This document shows, piece by piece, positions 1 through 7,699 of a stretch of DNA of 9,552 nt. Below the pieces are notes generated by a model. The model ran no database searches and was not told the origin of the DNA. It was given only the letters and a program-made list of their open reading frames with translations. This DNA is from SFLA01 sp045533895 (GTDB lineage Bacteria; Bacillota; Clostridia; Oscillospirales; CAG-382), in contig JAZSIT010000116.1 of NCBI GenBank assembly GCA_045533895.1, positions 1-9,552 on the forward strand, in the 5' to 3' direction. How positions within the stretch are numbered: position 1 is the stretch's first letter; each line of letters opens with the position of its first letter. A program made the position numbers and the translations under genes.

Positions 1-585
1 ATGAGTGAATGTAACGTCACCGTTGACGGCGAAAACCACCCCCTTCCCCCCGTTTTTACGGTAATTGCAATCTAGAACCCTATGGGTTTTGTCGGTACGT
101 ATCCCCTGCCCGAAGCGCAGGTTGACCGTTTTGCAATAAGATTTTCTATGGGTTACCCCTCTTTTGAGGCGGAAATGCGTATTGCCGCAGGTATGACCCA
201 CGAAAACACCCTGCCTACCCTTACCCCCGTTACCGACAGAGAGAGCATTATGAAAATGCGCGCAGAGGTAAAGGAAGTGGCCGTTGAGGAAGAAGCATAC
301 AGATATGCCGTTTCTCTTGTTACCGCAACCAGAAACGACAGCCGCATTTCTCTTGGCGCGTCTCCCAGAGGAAGCGTAATGCTTATTCGTCTTGCAAAGG
401 CATACGCATATCTGCAGGGCAGAGATTATCTTATACCCGATGATATCGGTGCCATGTTCGTACCCGTTATAAACCACAGAATAACCCTCTCGCAGGAAGC
501 GAAGAGAAACTTCCTTACCGCAGAGGAAATACTTTTAAGCATTTTGAAAAATACCGATGTGCCCCACAGAGGCAAGGGAAGATAA
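1..585 (+). CDS. MoxR-family AAA+ ATPase, C-terminal part, interrupted by an in-frame TAG
   Basis: The reading frame is open from base 1 to the TAA at 583-585 except for a TAG at 73-75. The translation follows the MoxR family on both sides of that stop. Before it come NVTVDGENHPLP and FTVIAI; after it come NP, GTYPLPEAQVDRF and, near the end, ISLGASPRGSVMLIRLAKA and GRDYLIPDDI, the sensor-2 and lid region. Walker A and B lie upstream of the window. MoxR ATPases are thought to act as chaperones that activate or assemble partner proteins, often VWA or DUF58 proteins encoded next door, as here. The ATG at 82 is an unlikely true start: no ribosome binding site precedes it, and the product would lack both Walker motifs. 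If the TAG is real and not suppressed, the gene is broken; otherwise it is an ordinary MoxR gene. Family assignment is sure, functional status is not. Confidence 0.88.
73..75 (+). other. In-frame TAG inside the MoxR sensor-1 motif
   Basis: The motif here usually reads I-A-T-Q-N-P. The window reads GCA ATC TAG AAC CCT, that is A-I-stop-N-P. The stop replaces a Gln, which is one C-to-T change from CAG, and the preceding Thr is Ile, which is also one C-to-T change from an ACC codon. The reading frame is kept on both sides, so this is a substitution and not an indel. All eight complete gene ends in the window use TAA or TGA. The cause may be a real nonsense mutation, a sequence or assembly error, or (least likely) read-through. 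Confidence 0.9.
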
Positions 586-1824
586 ATGAAAAAGAACGAA
601 ATCAACCAAAAAAGGCTGATAACCGCACCTTTTTATCCCCTTCCTACCATTGCTTTGCCTCTCTATGCCGCCGTAACTTTCGGTCTTTCCTGCTTTGCTA
701 TTATAAGACAGAACACGCCCCTTGGGGTTGCTGCAACATTTCTTATTATTCTACCCCTCATATCCGCATTGTATATGTTTATATGCTTTTGCGGAATAAG
801 CGCGGAACTGCATTTTGACAAAGCATATATCCGAAAGGGCGAAAGCGCCCACGCGGTTCTTTCCGTAACCAATTATTTTATATTCCCCATATTCCGTCTG
901 GGCGCGTCTCTTTACGTGCCTAAAAGCGGAAAGGACGGATATGTCTCCTCCCGCACCAGGGTAAAAACCAAAACAGGCGTTACCATGGGCGGACTTAAAG
1001 TGGTTACAGCAGACAAAAAGCTTAGCTTTGGCTTGGCAGGAACGGCAAAAGTGTTTTGCACCGGTATATCCCTTTACGACCCGCTTGGTCTGTTCCGTAT
1101 TGTAAGCAAGGCTGACCTTGAGGCAAGTCTTGCGGTAGTTCCGGTTACAGGCAGAACGGTTGAGGCGGTAAAGGTGAACACCGGTATGGGTGAAGGCGCG
1201 GACAGAACCAAGCGCGGCGACGACCGCGACGAGGTTTTTGAAATAGCCGATTACGTCCCCGGCGACAGCTTAAAGGATATTCACTGGAAAAAGAGCGCAA
1301 GAGAAGAAGAACTGCAGATAATAAAGTTTGCATCTCCCAAGGAAAAATGCTATTGTGTCCTTTGCGATAGCGGCGATTATTTCTTTGGACAAAAGGATGC
1401 CGACACAAACTGTGTGCTTCTTGATAAAGTGCTGGAAACAGCATACGGTCTGTGCACCACCCTTTGCGCAGACGGAAGCAATGTAGTGTTGGCGTGGAGG
1501 AACGGAAAAGAAGATATAGGCGTTTCCGCCACCCTTGACGAAGGCTTTATATATCTTTGCGAAAGCGGATATGTTACCGACGCCGGCACACGGCGTATAG
1601 ACCCATCCCTTCTTGCGGGGTGCGACGGAGTTAACCTTGTTACCGGCGCTCTTAATACCGATACTGCGGCGCAGATAATAGCCATACAAACCGAAGCGCC
1701 CAACGTAAAAGGAATTGTGGTTACGGTATGCTCCGACCCCGCCGAATCCGACACGGCGGTATTAAAAAGTCTTGAAAGCTCGGGAGTAGTGGTTACCTAC
1801 GCGGGCGAGGGAGGTAAAAGATGA
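586..1824 (+). CDS. DUF58-domain membrane protein, partner of MoxR
   Basis: This 412-residue protein has two hydrophobic segments near the N-terminus (about residues 20-40 and 46-70), then a beta-rich region with the family motif YDPLGLF (164-170). The DUF58 signature follows at about 211-239 and includes YVPGDSLKDIHWKKSAR. The C-terminal part (about 255-412) resembles a VWA-like fold, but the metal site is degenerate: DSGDYF stands where VWA domains have DxSxS. There is an unusual Cys cluster at C255, C257 and C260. The biochemical role of DUF58 proteins is not established; they are nearly always encoded beside MoxR ATPases and are presumed to be their membrane-side clients. The ATG directly follows the moxR stop and is preceded by AAGGGA at 574-579. 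The 3' end overlaps the next gene by four bases (ATGA), so translational coupling along the operon is likely. Confidence 0.92.
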   Translation: MKKNEINQKRLITAPFYPLPTIALPLYAAVTFGLSCFAIIRQNTPLGVAATFLIILPLISALYMFICFCGISAELHFDKAYIRKGESAHAVLSVTNYFIFPIFRLGASLYVPKSGKDGYVSSRTRVKTKTGVTMGGLKVVTADKKLSFGLAGTAKVFCTGISLYDPLGLFRIVSKADLEASLAVVPVTGRTVEAVKVNTGMGEGADRTKRGDDRDEVFEIADYVPGDSLKDIHWKKSAREEELQIIKFASPKEKCYCVLCDSGDYFFGQKDADTNCVLLDKVLETAYGLCTTLCADGSNVVLAWRNGKEDIGVSATLDEGFIYLCESGYVTDAGTRRIDPSLLAGCDGVNLVTGALNTDTAAQIIAIQTEAPNVKGIVVTVCSDPAESDTAVLKSLESSGVVVTYAGEGGKR

Positions 1825-4319
1825 GACTGCTTCCCAACACAAAAAGAAAAGATATTATATTTAACAGCCTTTCCGAAGCATCCGGTTTTGTTGCTGCCGC
1901 ACTGTTAAGCGCGGTTACGACCTATGTGCTTTCGGGGTATGCGGTGCAAATACTGTTTCCCGAAGTAAACGAAAAAACCGTAGGCGTTGCCGCAGTTATT
2001 ACCGCGCTTTTTACTGCCGTGGTCTATCTGTTCAGTGCAGAATGGGTGGCATACACTTCCGCCGCAGTTTTGGGCAGCGGAGCATTGTTTTTGTTTTTGC
2101 CCGATATAATAGAATCGTTAGAAACAAAAATACTGCTGGTGGGAATTGAAATATATAAATATTCCCCCCAGTACGACCTAGGCTACCGTTATCACGGGGA
2201 CCCCGGTCTTACCGCCGCAGTCCTTGCACTTACGGTGGTGTGCGGTATAGTCCTTACCCATTTTATTGTGCGGTGCAAGATTATAGTTCCGGTGGTGCTT
2301 ACCTCCGCCCTTACCGCAGGACTTTTTGTATGTCTTGAACGTACCGACAGTATGTATTTTTATATGTGCATACTTTGTGTTATTGCAATGCTGTGTATTT
2401 CTGCACAGGCGAAAGCAGGCGCGGCTATGGGCGCAGTACTGCCCGTAACCAAGGTGGGCACCAAAATAACCGCGTTCTTTCTTGCAACTCTGCTGGTGCT
2501 TATGCCCGTTGCGACCGACCAAAGCTTTTCAAAAAGCGTAATGGATCTTATATCCCAGCTTACGGGTATCGCTCCTCCCGGCGTTTCCCCCGGCGGATAC
2601 GGGGACGCAAGCGGAGACGTTTCCTGGGAAGGCTTTGAGCAACTGCTTGCCGACCTTGAGGAACGGCAGGCAAAAACCGACCTTGAGGATATTGAGTTCC
2701 AGAACATTCTTTTGTACGTGGTTTCCGGCGCGCCGGACAAGGAAGACATCTTCTTCCGCCGCCGTATATATGATTCTTACAGCGACAGCACCTGGACTCT
2801 TGCCACATCGGTTTCCAACGAGCTGCTGGATAACGCCATGCAAAAGCTGGCTGACGCACAGCGTGATAAAATGGTAACCGCCGATTGGAGACAATCCACG
2901 CTGATTGCCGCTGCGGCAAGACAGCCGCTCCATCCCCCAGTTGCTACGGGAACAGTGCGGATAATATCCGAAAACGCAGAAATGTACTATGACCTTGACA
3001 GAGACGGTATAGACGAAAGATATCCCGCTTATATGATGATGACCCACCGTTTTGTCGGATTTGAAAGCGACGTTGAGTGGTTTGATTTTCTGCGGTATTA
3101 TTCGGAAACCTCTCCCGACCTCCGCCTCTTTGGCGAAGAAGATTTTTACAACGAGGAGATATCTGTTTCCGGCGACAAGCTTCTTGATAAAGAGCTTAAA
3201 GCCTTGGCAGTGAATCTGTTGCGGAAATATTTCGGCTATCAAAGCTATGAGGACTGGTTACAAAGTCCCGATGCGGAACTGGACGCTGTACAGGCGGTTC
3301 AGAGATATCTTACCGAAACAAAATTTTATACCATGAACCCCCAGATGTCCGACAGATACGTAAATTACGACCATTCCAAGGACAGTATTTATAACTTTCT
3401 CTTTAACACCGGCGAGGGATATTGCGTACAGTTTGCGTCCACCGCAGTGCTGTTGCTCCGCTCTATAGGTGTTGATGCCAGATACGTTACGGGTTACGTT
3501 TCCCGTTCAAGTGATAACAACGGAAACCGACATATTTACGATTCCGATTCCCACGCTTGGTGCGAAGTAAACATTAACGGTCTGGGCTGGGTGCCCATTG
3601 AAATGACTTACGGCGCTATGATAAACTCCATAAGCTCCGACGGCCCTATTCTTGACCCGCCCAACTTCCCCGAGGATGTTTCCCAGCCGGAAGAATCAAG
3701 CGAGGATATAAGCGAAACAGTGAGCGAGGAAGTAAGTGAAGACGTAAGCGAAGAAGTGAGCGATGAATCGAGCGAAACTGAATCCAGCGTTTTTGAAAGC
3801 GAAGTGGTTTCCGAAGGGGAAGACGGCTCGGTTGACGTGATAGTAGTGCCCGGCATAAACAAAAAAGCGCTTATCTATTGTATTTCCGCCCTTGTTTGTG
3901 TTATAATTGTTGTGCTGATATGCGCACTTATCTACCGCCGCAACGAAAAACGGAGAAAACGTATACGTCTCTTCCGCGAACAATGCGCCGGCGGTGAGGG
4001 AGATGCGGTGCAAGGTCTTATTGAATTGCACACCCAGCATATCGCAATTCTCAAGATGTTGGGATACACTCCCATTAAGGCGGAAAAGCACGGCGAATAC
4101 GCTTCCCGTATCCACCGTTCCGACCCTGATATGCCTAATCCCGTGAATGCTATGAAGTATTTTGAAAAAGCGGAATTCGGCGGTAAGCCCACAACGGATG
4201 AGCTTAAAGCCGCAGGTGCACATTTGCTGGCACTTAACGATTACGCTTACAGAAAGAGCAAGGGATTAAGGAAAAAGTACGCATATTTCAAAGGAATTAT
4301 TACCAAACCTCGTAAATAA
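1821..4319 (+). CDS. TgpA-like multi-pass membrane transglutaminase-domain protein
   Basis: This 832-residue protein has the full TgpA-type layout. About six to seven hydrophobic segments fill residues 18-230, and an extracytoplasmic region follows with the transglutaminase core at about 530-600. The catalytic Cys is C535 in EGYCVQFAS and the His is H578 in SHAWCEV. The third position is E594 in GWVPIEMT, where Glu commonly replaces the Asp of the triad in Firmicutes members. A Ser/Glu-rich linker (about 620-665) leads to one more membrane segment (683-705), then a basic cytoplasmic tail (706-832) resembling DUF4129. The fold suggests a papain-like thiol enzyme acting on a peptide or cell-wall substrate outside the membrane, but the substrate is unknown. 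The start overlaps the DUF58 stop and has GGGAGG about seven bases upstream. The MoxR and DUF58 neighbours mark it as part of the conserved MoxR-DUF58-transglutaminase module. Confidence 0.93.
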   Translation: MRLLPNTKRKDIIFNSLSEASGFVAAALLSAVTTYVLSGYAVQILFPEVNEKTVGVAAVITALFTAVVYLFSAEWVAYTSAAVLGSGALFLFLPDIIESLETKILLVGIEIYKYSPQYDLGYRYHGDPGLTAAVLALTVVCGIVLTHFIVRCKIIVPVVLTSALTAGLFVCLERTDSMYFYMCILCVIAMLCISAQAKAGAAMGAVLPVTKVGTKITAFFLATLLVLMPVATDQSFSKSVMDLISQLTGIAPPGVSPGGYGDASGDVSWEGFEQLLADLEERQAKTDLEDIEFQNILLYVVSGAPDKEDIFFRRRIYDSYSDSTWTLATSVSNELLDNAMQKLADAQRDKMVTADWRQSTLIAAAARQPLHPPVATGTVRIISENAEMYYDLDRDGIDERYPAYMMMTHRFVGFESDVEWFDFLRYYSETSPDLRLFGEEDFYNEEISVSGDKLLDKELKALAVNLLRKYFGYQSYEDWLQSPDAELDAVQAVQRYLTETKFYTMNPQMSDRYVNYDHSKDSIYNFLFNTGEGYCVQFASTAVLLLRSIGVDARYVTGYVSRSSDNNGNRHIYDSDSHAWCEVNINGLGWVPIEMTYGAMINSISSDGPILDPPNFPEDVSQPEESSEDISETVSEEVSEDVSEEVSDESSETESSVFESEVVSEGEDGSVDVIVVPGINKKALIYCISALVCVIIVVLICALIYRRNEKRRKRIRLFREQCAGGEGDAVQGLIELHTQHIAILKMLGYTPIKAEKHGEYASRIHRSDPDMPNPVNAMKYFEKAEFGGKPTTDELKAAGAHLLALNDYAYRKSKGLRKKYAYFKGIITKPRK
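3699..3782 (+). repeat. In-gene 12-base tandem repeat encoding a Ser/Glu linker
   Basis: Seven imperfect units of 12 bases run in frame, each starting AGC or AGT and typically followed by GAA or GAG. They encode tetrapeptides such as SEDI, SETV, SEEV, SEDV, SEEV, SDES and SETE (residues 627-654 of the transglutaminase protein). The linker is acidic and very probably disordered. It separates the transglutaminase core from the last membrane segment. Because units are in frame and near-identical, copy number could vary between strains without shifting the frame. Confidence 0.85.
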
Positions 4320-4335
4320 AGGAGGAAAAAAGGAT

Positions 4336-4884
4336 ATGACATATTGTCCACAGTGCGGATATGCCCTGCGCGACGGGATGCTTATATGCCCCGCCTGCGG
4401 TGTAAAAACAGTGGAGAGCTACGGAAGGAAGTCAGACGAAAAGCCTGCTTCTTACCCCAACGCTTTTTCCGCACCCCGGCCCGAGCTAAAACCGGACGCG
4501 CCTATTTCCCAGATATTAAAGGAAACGGAACTTAAAAAGGATATTCCCGAGGAAGAATTCCCCATTCCCGAGCCTTTGGCGGAAAAGGAGCAGACTCCCG
4601 TTAAGACGGGATATGGCGACAACGTGCTTCCCACGGGTAAATATGCACTGCTTTCCACCGGCGGATTTCTGTTAAACCAGATATTGTTCCTTCTTCCCGG
4701 TATCGGCTTTATTATCGCCGTGATTATGGCGTGCGCCGCAAAGAAGGTCAACCGCCGCAGACATGCGCTGAGCGCGGTAATACTGTATATCATCGGTATT
4801 ATCCTTGTTGCCGCAGGAATCGGCGCGGTAATACTTTTGGGAATAGAGAATATACCCTTTCTTTCACGGATATTGATTAAATAA
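4336..4884 (+). CDS. Membrane-anchored zinc-ribbon protein
   Basis: This 182-residue protein starts with a zinc ribbon, CPQC (C4, C7) and CPAC (C18, C21), the short form found at the N-terminus of many Firmicutes membrane proteins. A polar Pro/Glu/Lys-rich linker (about 27-100) follows, then two hydrophobic segments (about 106-134 and 144-170) separated by a basic loop containing VNRRRH. The topology suggests a cytoplasmic zinc ribbon tethered to the membrane. No enzymatic motif is seen and its function is unknown. GGAGG at 4321-4325 lies ten bases before the ATG, and the gene begins 16 bases after the transglutaminase stop, so it is probably the last gene of that operon. The shared terminator at 4903-4937 follows. 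It may belong to the MoxR-DUF58 module, but that rests on position alone. Confidence 0.85.
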   Translation: MTYCPQCGYALRDGMLICPACGVKTVESYGRKSDEKPASYPNAFSAPRPELKPDAPISQILKETELKKDIPEEEFPIPEPLAEKEQTPVKTGYGDNVLPTGKYALLSTGGFLLNQILFLLPGIGFIIAVIMACAAKKVNRRRHALSAVILYIIGIILVAAGIGAVILLGIENIPFLSRILIK

Positions 4885-4902
4885 TCAAATTACCCCCAAA
4901 AA

Positions 4903-4937
4903 AAAGAGAAGATCAATCGATCTTCTCTTTGTTTTTT
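4903..4937. terminator. Bidirectional intrinsic terminator between convergent operons
   Basis: The arms AAAGAGAAGATC (4903-4914) and GATCTTCTCTTT (4919-4930) are perfectly complementary, 12 bp, with the four-base loop AATC. On the + strand the hairpin is followed by a T-run at 4932-4937. On the - strand it is followed by a run of Ts from the A-run beginning near 4898. It therefore can stop both the zinc-ribbon operon (+) and the tmcAL operon (-). The stem has few GC pairs but is perfect. The right arm and loop encode the last residues of the YwaF-like protein (KEKID and its TGA). Confidence 0.9.
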
Positions 4938-5620
4938 GTCTTTTTTCTTTTTATGAGTTCTATTACGAGCAATATGACAGCATACGCGGCGGCGTACATA
5001 GGCGCCATTACCCATATAGTAAGAGGTGTGTCCGAAAGAAGGGGCTCGGCTATATGGAAGGCATCGCTTAAATTAAAGGTGTGCATTAAAAACGCGCCGA
5101 CAGTTACGTAAAAGGTAAAGCCGAAAAAGGTGCAGTACCACTTTTTATAGGTTATATCGATTTGCCCGAACATTAACAGCGCCACCGTAAGCATGGCGGA
5201 AAAGCTGTGATGCAATAAGCCGGAAATTGTGGGGAGATAGAAAAACGATGGGTCTTGTTCCACAAAGGTGGCGTATATTACGGTTGAAATACCGCCGAAC
5301 AGCGCAAGCAGCCAAGTGGCGTGCAAAACAGAGTTGTTCTTTTTGCCAAACAAAACTGCGGCCGACAGCAAGAGACTTGTCATACCGCAAATACTGTCGG
5401 GAATAACACAGTACCATCTTACCGTATCGTATCTGAACACCTGCGAGAGCCTGTTTGTCATAATTGCCGCAAAGAGAAGTACCGCCAGACACTTTAATAT
5501 AATATCCTTTGTTTTTTGGGTTTTTGCATATAATTTGGCAAAGAGCAGTGCTCCGCCGCCTAAAAGTGCGGATATTATTATATAGGAAATGTGTTCAACG
5601 CCGAACAGTTGCGGATTCAT
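4913..5620 (-). CDS. YwaF/TMEM164-family integral membrane protein
   Basis: This 235-residue protein has about seven hydrophobic segments and matches the YwaF-type family (TIGR02206 / TMEM164-like). It has an EH near the N-terminus (residues 9-10), a Cys in PDSICGMTSLLL (C78) at the place of the family's LC motif, and LLHHSFSAM (H137, H138). The human relative TMEM164 is reported to be a phospholipid acyltransferase that depends on a Cys and a His; equating those with C78 and H137/H138 is my inference. AAGGAG (plus-strand 5628-5633) sits seven bases before the ATG. The gene lies 34 bases after the lipid-kinase stop in the same operon, which fits a lipid-related role. Its stop codon lies within the terminator stem. 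The family is fairly sure, the activity is not known. Confidence 0.78.
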   Translation of the reverse strand: MNPQLFGVEHISYIIISALLGGGALLFAKLYAKTQKTKDIILKCLAVLLFAAIMTNRLSQVFRYDTVRWYCVIPDSICGMTSLLLSAAVLFGKKNNSVLHATWLLALFGGISTVIYATFVEQDPSFFYLPTISGLLHHSFSAMLTVALLMFGQIDITYKKWYCTFFGFTFYVTVGAFLMHTFNLSDAFHIAEPLLSDTPLTIWVMAPMYAAAYAVILLVIELIKRKKTKNKEKID

Positions 5621-5654
5621 ATTATTACTCCTTAAAAAACAGCAAAAACATTCT

Positions 5655-6575
5655 TTATTTTGGAAGCACTAAATTTACCGCGCCTTCAAGAATACGGAGC
5701 TTTGGGTCACTCATTAATATTATCTCGCCGTCCACGTTAAAGGGAATGCGGTTGGGAGAAAGGAACTGCAGTTCCTTGCATTTTCGGTAAGTGACCACCT
5801 CTTTTGCCTTTTCAAGATGCTCGCCCTTCTTATAAACTCCCACCAGTTTAAGGAACTGACCTCTGCTCACGCGGTCGATACAGATAAAATCCATATATCC
5901 GTCGTCTACTTTGGCGTAGGGCGCGGCTTTGTATGCGCCGCCGTAATAGTTTCCGTTGGCGGCAAGGGCGAACATACAAGCTTTTTCTCCGCCGAAAACG
6001 TCCTCTCCATCGCAAATAACGGTGTATTTATAGGTTTCGTATTTAAGGAAACACTCGGCAAGTGACATATTGTAAGATCCTTTTCCGCCCAGAATACGGC
6101 GGTATTTGCCCATTCCGTCTGCCACGGCGGAATCAAAGCCCGCACTTGCCACGTTAACACTTATGTACTCGGTACCGCTATGGGAATCTGTGACCAGAAT
6201 AACGTCAAGGGGCGTAGTATCTGCCTTTACCACACGGCGCAAGTCGCGGAAATCAGACGGGGTGAGCGAAGGGAATGCTTTTATAAAATCGTTTCCGCTT
6301 CCCGTGGGGATAACTGCAACCGAGCAGTTTTTATTGCCGGAGCGGATAATTCCCGTAACCACCTCGTTAAAGGTGCCGTCGCCGCCGCAAGCGTAAATAC
6401 GCACGTGTTCATCGGCGTTTTCAAGTTGTTCACCCACCTCGCGGATAGCGTCCTTGGCGCAGACGGTAACATAAACGGACACCTTTTCGAGCCCTAATTT
6501 TTCAACCGCTTGGGTAATAACAGCCGTGCGGTCTTTACTGCCTGCGACAGGATTAAGTATAAAAAGATGCTTCAT
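5655..6575 (-). CDS. Diacylglycerol/lipid kinase (DgkB/YegS family)
   Basis: This 306-residue protein carries the complete DAGK catalytic pattern: NPVAG (8-12), nucleotide-binding GGDGTFNEV (64-72), PTGSGNDF (90-97), NVASAGFD (141-148), a metal/active-site loop with KVDDGYMD (222-229), and NVDGE (280-284) near the C-terminus. D224/D225 and E284 correspond to the acidic residues needed in S. aureus DgkB. Such enzymes phosphorylate diacylglycerol to phosphatidate at the inner membrane face. In Gram-positive bacteria this recycles the diacylglycerol released by lipoteichoic acid synthesis. Length is normal for the family. The true lipid substrate cannot be read from sequence. The start lies eight bases after the tmcAL stop, and its ribosome binding site AAGGAG (6589-6594) is inside the end of tmcAL, 13 bases upstream, so translational coupling is likely. 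Confidence 0.93.
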   Translation of the reverse strand: MKHLFILNPVAGSKDRTAVITQAVEKLGLEKVSVYVTVCAKDAIREVGEQLENADEHVRIYACGGDGTFNEVVTGIIRSGNKNCSVAVIPTGSGNDFIKAFPSLTPSDFRDLRRVVKADTTPLDVILVTDSHSGTEYISVNVASAGFDSAVADGMGKYRRILGGKGSYNMSLAECFLKYETYKYTVICDGEDVFGGEKACMFALAANGNYYGGAYKAAPYAKVDDGYMDFICIDRVSRGQFLKLVGVYKKGEHLEKAKEVVTYRKCKELQFLSPNRIPFNVDGEIILMSDPKLRILEGAVNLVLPK

Positions 6576-6583
6576 ATTAACAA

Positions 6584-7690
6584 TTATTCTCCTTGGATAT
6601 AGGGTGTGCGGAGCAAAGGGTCGCCGCTTCCGTACAGCACACGAAGGACGCGCTCTGCACGAATGGCTTGCTCAAACTGACTGTTTCCGGAAAGGGAGGC
6701 AGGCTTTATTCCTATGGAAAAGCCGCTTTCCTTTGTCATTTGCTTTACGGCTTTTCTGCCCCTTTTACCTGCGGCAAGAAGCAATGTGTATGACGGCATT
6801 TCCGCCGCCTTGTATTTGGTTATACCGAAAAGTATGCTTATAAGGGCGCGGCGGACACGTGCGTCGGTATCGTTGGCGCTTCTGCAAAGGGAAACTATAT
6901 CCTGCCCGTCAGCACCCACACGGCATGCCTTTGTGATACGGCCTGCCAGAGATTCGTCTATACCGTAAAGGATAGCCTTGTCCCCCGTGTACAGCTTTGC
7001 CGCCACAGCGCAGTAATCCAGTATGGCACCGTCAGGCACGGTGGACGCAAAAAATTCACGGGCTTTTTCCGGAAGACCCTCTGTAGGCACGCCCTTGCTT
7101 CTTAACGACCCTGCGGAAGCGTAATTAGGCGAGCGTGGGATGATGCGGATATTCAGTATGCCCCGCTTTGACGCAGATTTTATATATTCCAGTGCCAGAA
7201 TGTTGTTGGGACGGCATACAGACGCCGCGATATCTTCACCTAAGTCCTGAGCCAAAAGAGCTTCAAAGGCTTTGGGATATGAAAGGTTTTTGTTTTGCTT
7301 TATAATTTCCTCAATGCGGGAATCGAAGTCTGCTTTTCCCACAACGGTTGAAGCTTTTCTCACCGCGTCCTCATCCTCTGCGCCGAAAACCAATGTTTCT
7401 ATACCCGTTTCCTCTGCAATATGAACGCCTGCGCGGGCGAAATCTCTGGCGGAAAGGGAGGAGAAGGGAAAAGGCAGTTCCAGCACGCCGTCAAAGCCGC
7501 ACTCCACTGCGGCGGCGGCACGGAGATACTTGTCCGCACAGGCGTTGCCTCCGCGCTGTACAAGGTTACCGCTCATTATACCGAAAACCGTATCAAATTC
7601 TGCCTTTGCACTGTCAAGCAAAAACTTGTGCCCGAAGTGAAAAGGGTTAAATTCACATATAACTGCGGCAGTTCCTTTTAATCTTTCCAT
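6584..7690 (-). CDS. tmcAL: tRNA(Met) cytidine acetate ligase (YlbM family)
   Basis: This 368-residue protein opens with CEFNPFHFGH, the HxGH nucleotidyltransferase motif (H18, H21), followed by IMSGNLVQRG (38-47) and LELPFPFSS (70-78). RPNNILALEYI (160-170) and IRIIPRSPNYASAGSLR (181-197) follow, all hallmarks of YlbM/TmcAL. In B. subtilis the enzyme activates acetate with ATP as acetyl-AMP and acetylates the wobble cytidine (C34) of elongator tRNA-Met, which prevents misreading of AUA. The C-terminal helical part (about 245-368) is more diverged, and the protein is slightly short for the family. AAGGGA (plus-strand 7696-7701) is five bases before the ATG, and a strong promoter lies just upstream. 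It is the first gene of the operon with the lipid kinase and the YwaF-like gene. It faces ackA, whose product makes acetate and ATP. Confidence 0.92.
   Translation of the reverse strand: MERLKGTAAVICEFNPFHFGHKFLLDSAKAEFDTVFGIMSGNLVQRGGNACADKYLRAAAAVECGFDGVLELPFPFSSLSARDFARAGVHIAEETGIETLVFGAEDEDAVRKASTVVGKADFDSRIEEIIKQNKNLSYPKAFEALLAQDLGEDIAASVCRPNNILALEYIKSASKRGILNIRIIPRSPNYASAGSLRSKGVPTEGLPEKAREFFASTVPDGAILDYCAVAAKLYTGDKAILYGIDESLAGRITKACRVGADGQDIVSLCRSANDTDARVRRALISILFGITKYKAAEMPSYTLLLAAGKRGRKAVKQMTKESGFSIGIKPASLSGNSQFEQAIRAERVLRVLYGSGDPLLRTPYIQGE
6589..6594 (-). promoter_or_regulatory. Ribosome binding site of the lipid kinase inside tmcAL
   Basis: AAGGAG on the minus strand lies in the last codons of tmcAL (Gln-Gly-Glu), just before its TAA. 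The spacing of 13 bases to the lipid-kinase ATG is a little long, which suggests that ribosomes ending tmcAL help start the next gene. Confidence 0.75.
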
Positions 7691-7699
7691 AAAAATCCC

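Noticed and set aside
71..76. TCTAGA (XbaI site) at the TAG as a sign of a cloning junction
   Set aside because: The sequence on both sides is continuous MoxR in one frame with nothing missing or duplicated, so no junction is needed.
82..585. ATG at 82 as the genuine start of a short gene
   Set aside because: Family similarity continues upstream through the TAG to base 1, there is no ribosome binding site before 82, and the product would lack the ATP-binding motifs.
1..585. TAG reassigned to Gln as the genetic code of this organism
   Set aside because: The seven other genes, about 2,900 codons in total, contain no in-frame TAG, which would be unexpected if TAG were a regular Gln codon.
2529..3242. 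237-codon open frame on the minus strand inside the transglutaminase gene
   Set aside because: It is antisense to a well-supported gene, has no recognisable motif or ribosome binding site, and fits chance openness from codon bias on the real strand.
3699..3782. CRISPR-like or intergenic minisatellite array
   Set aside because: Units are 12 bases, contiguous without spacers, and in frame inside a coding region.
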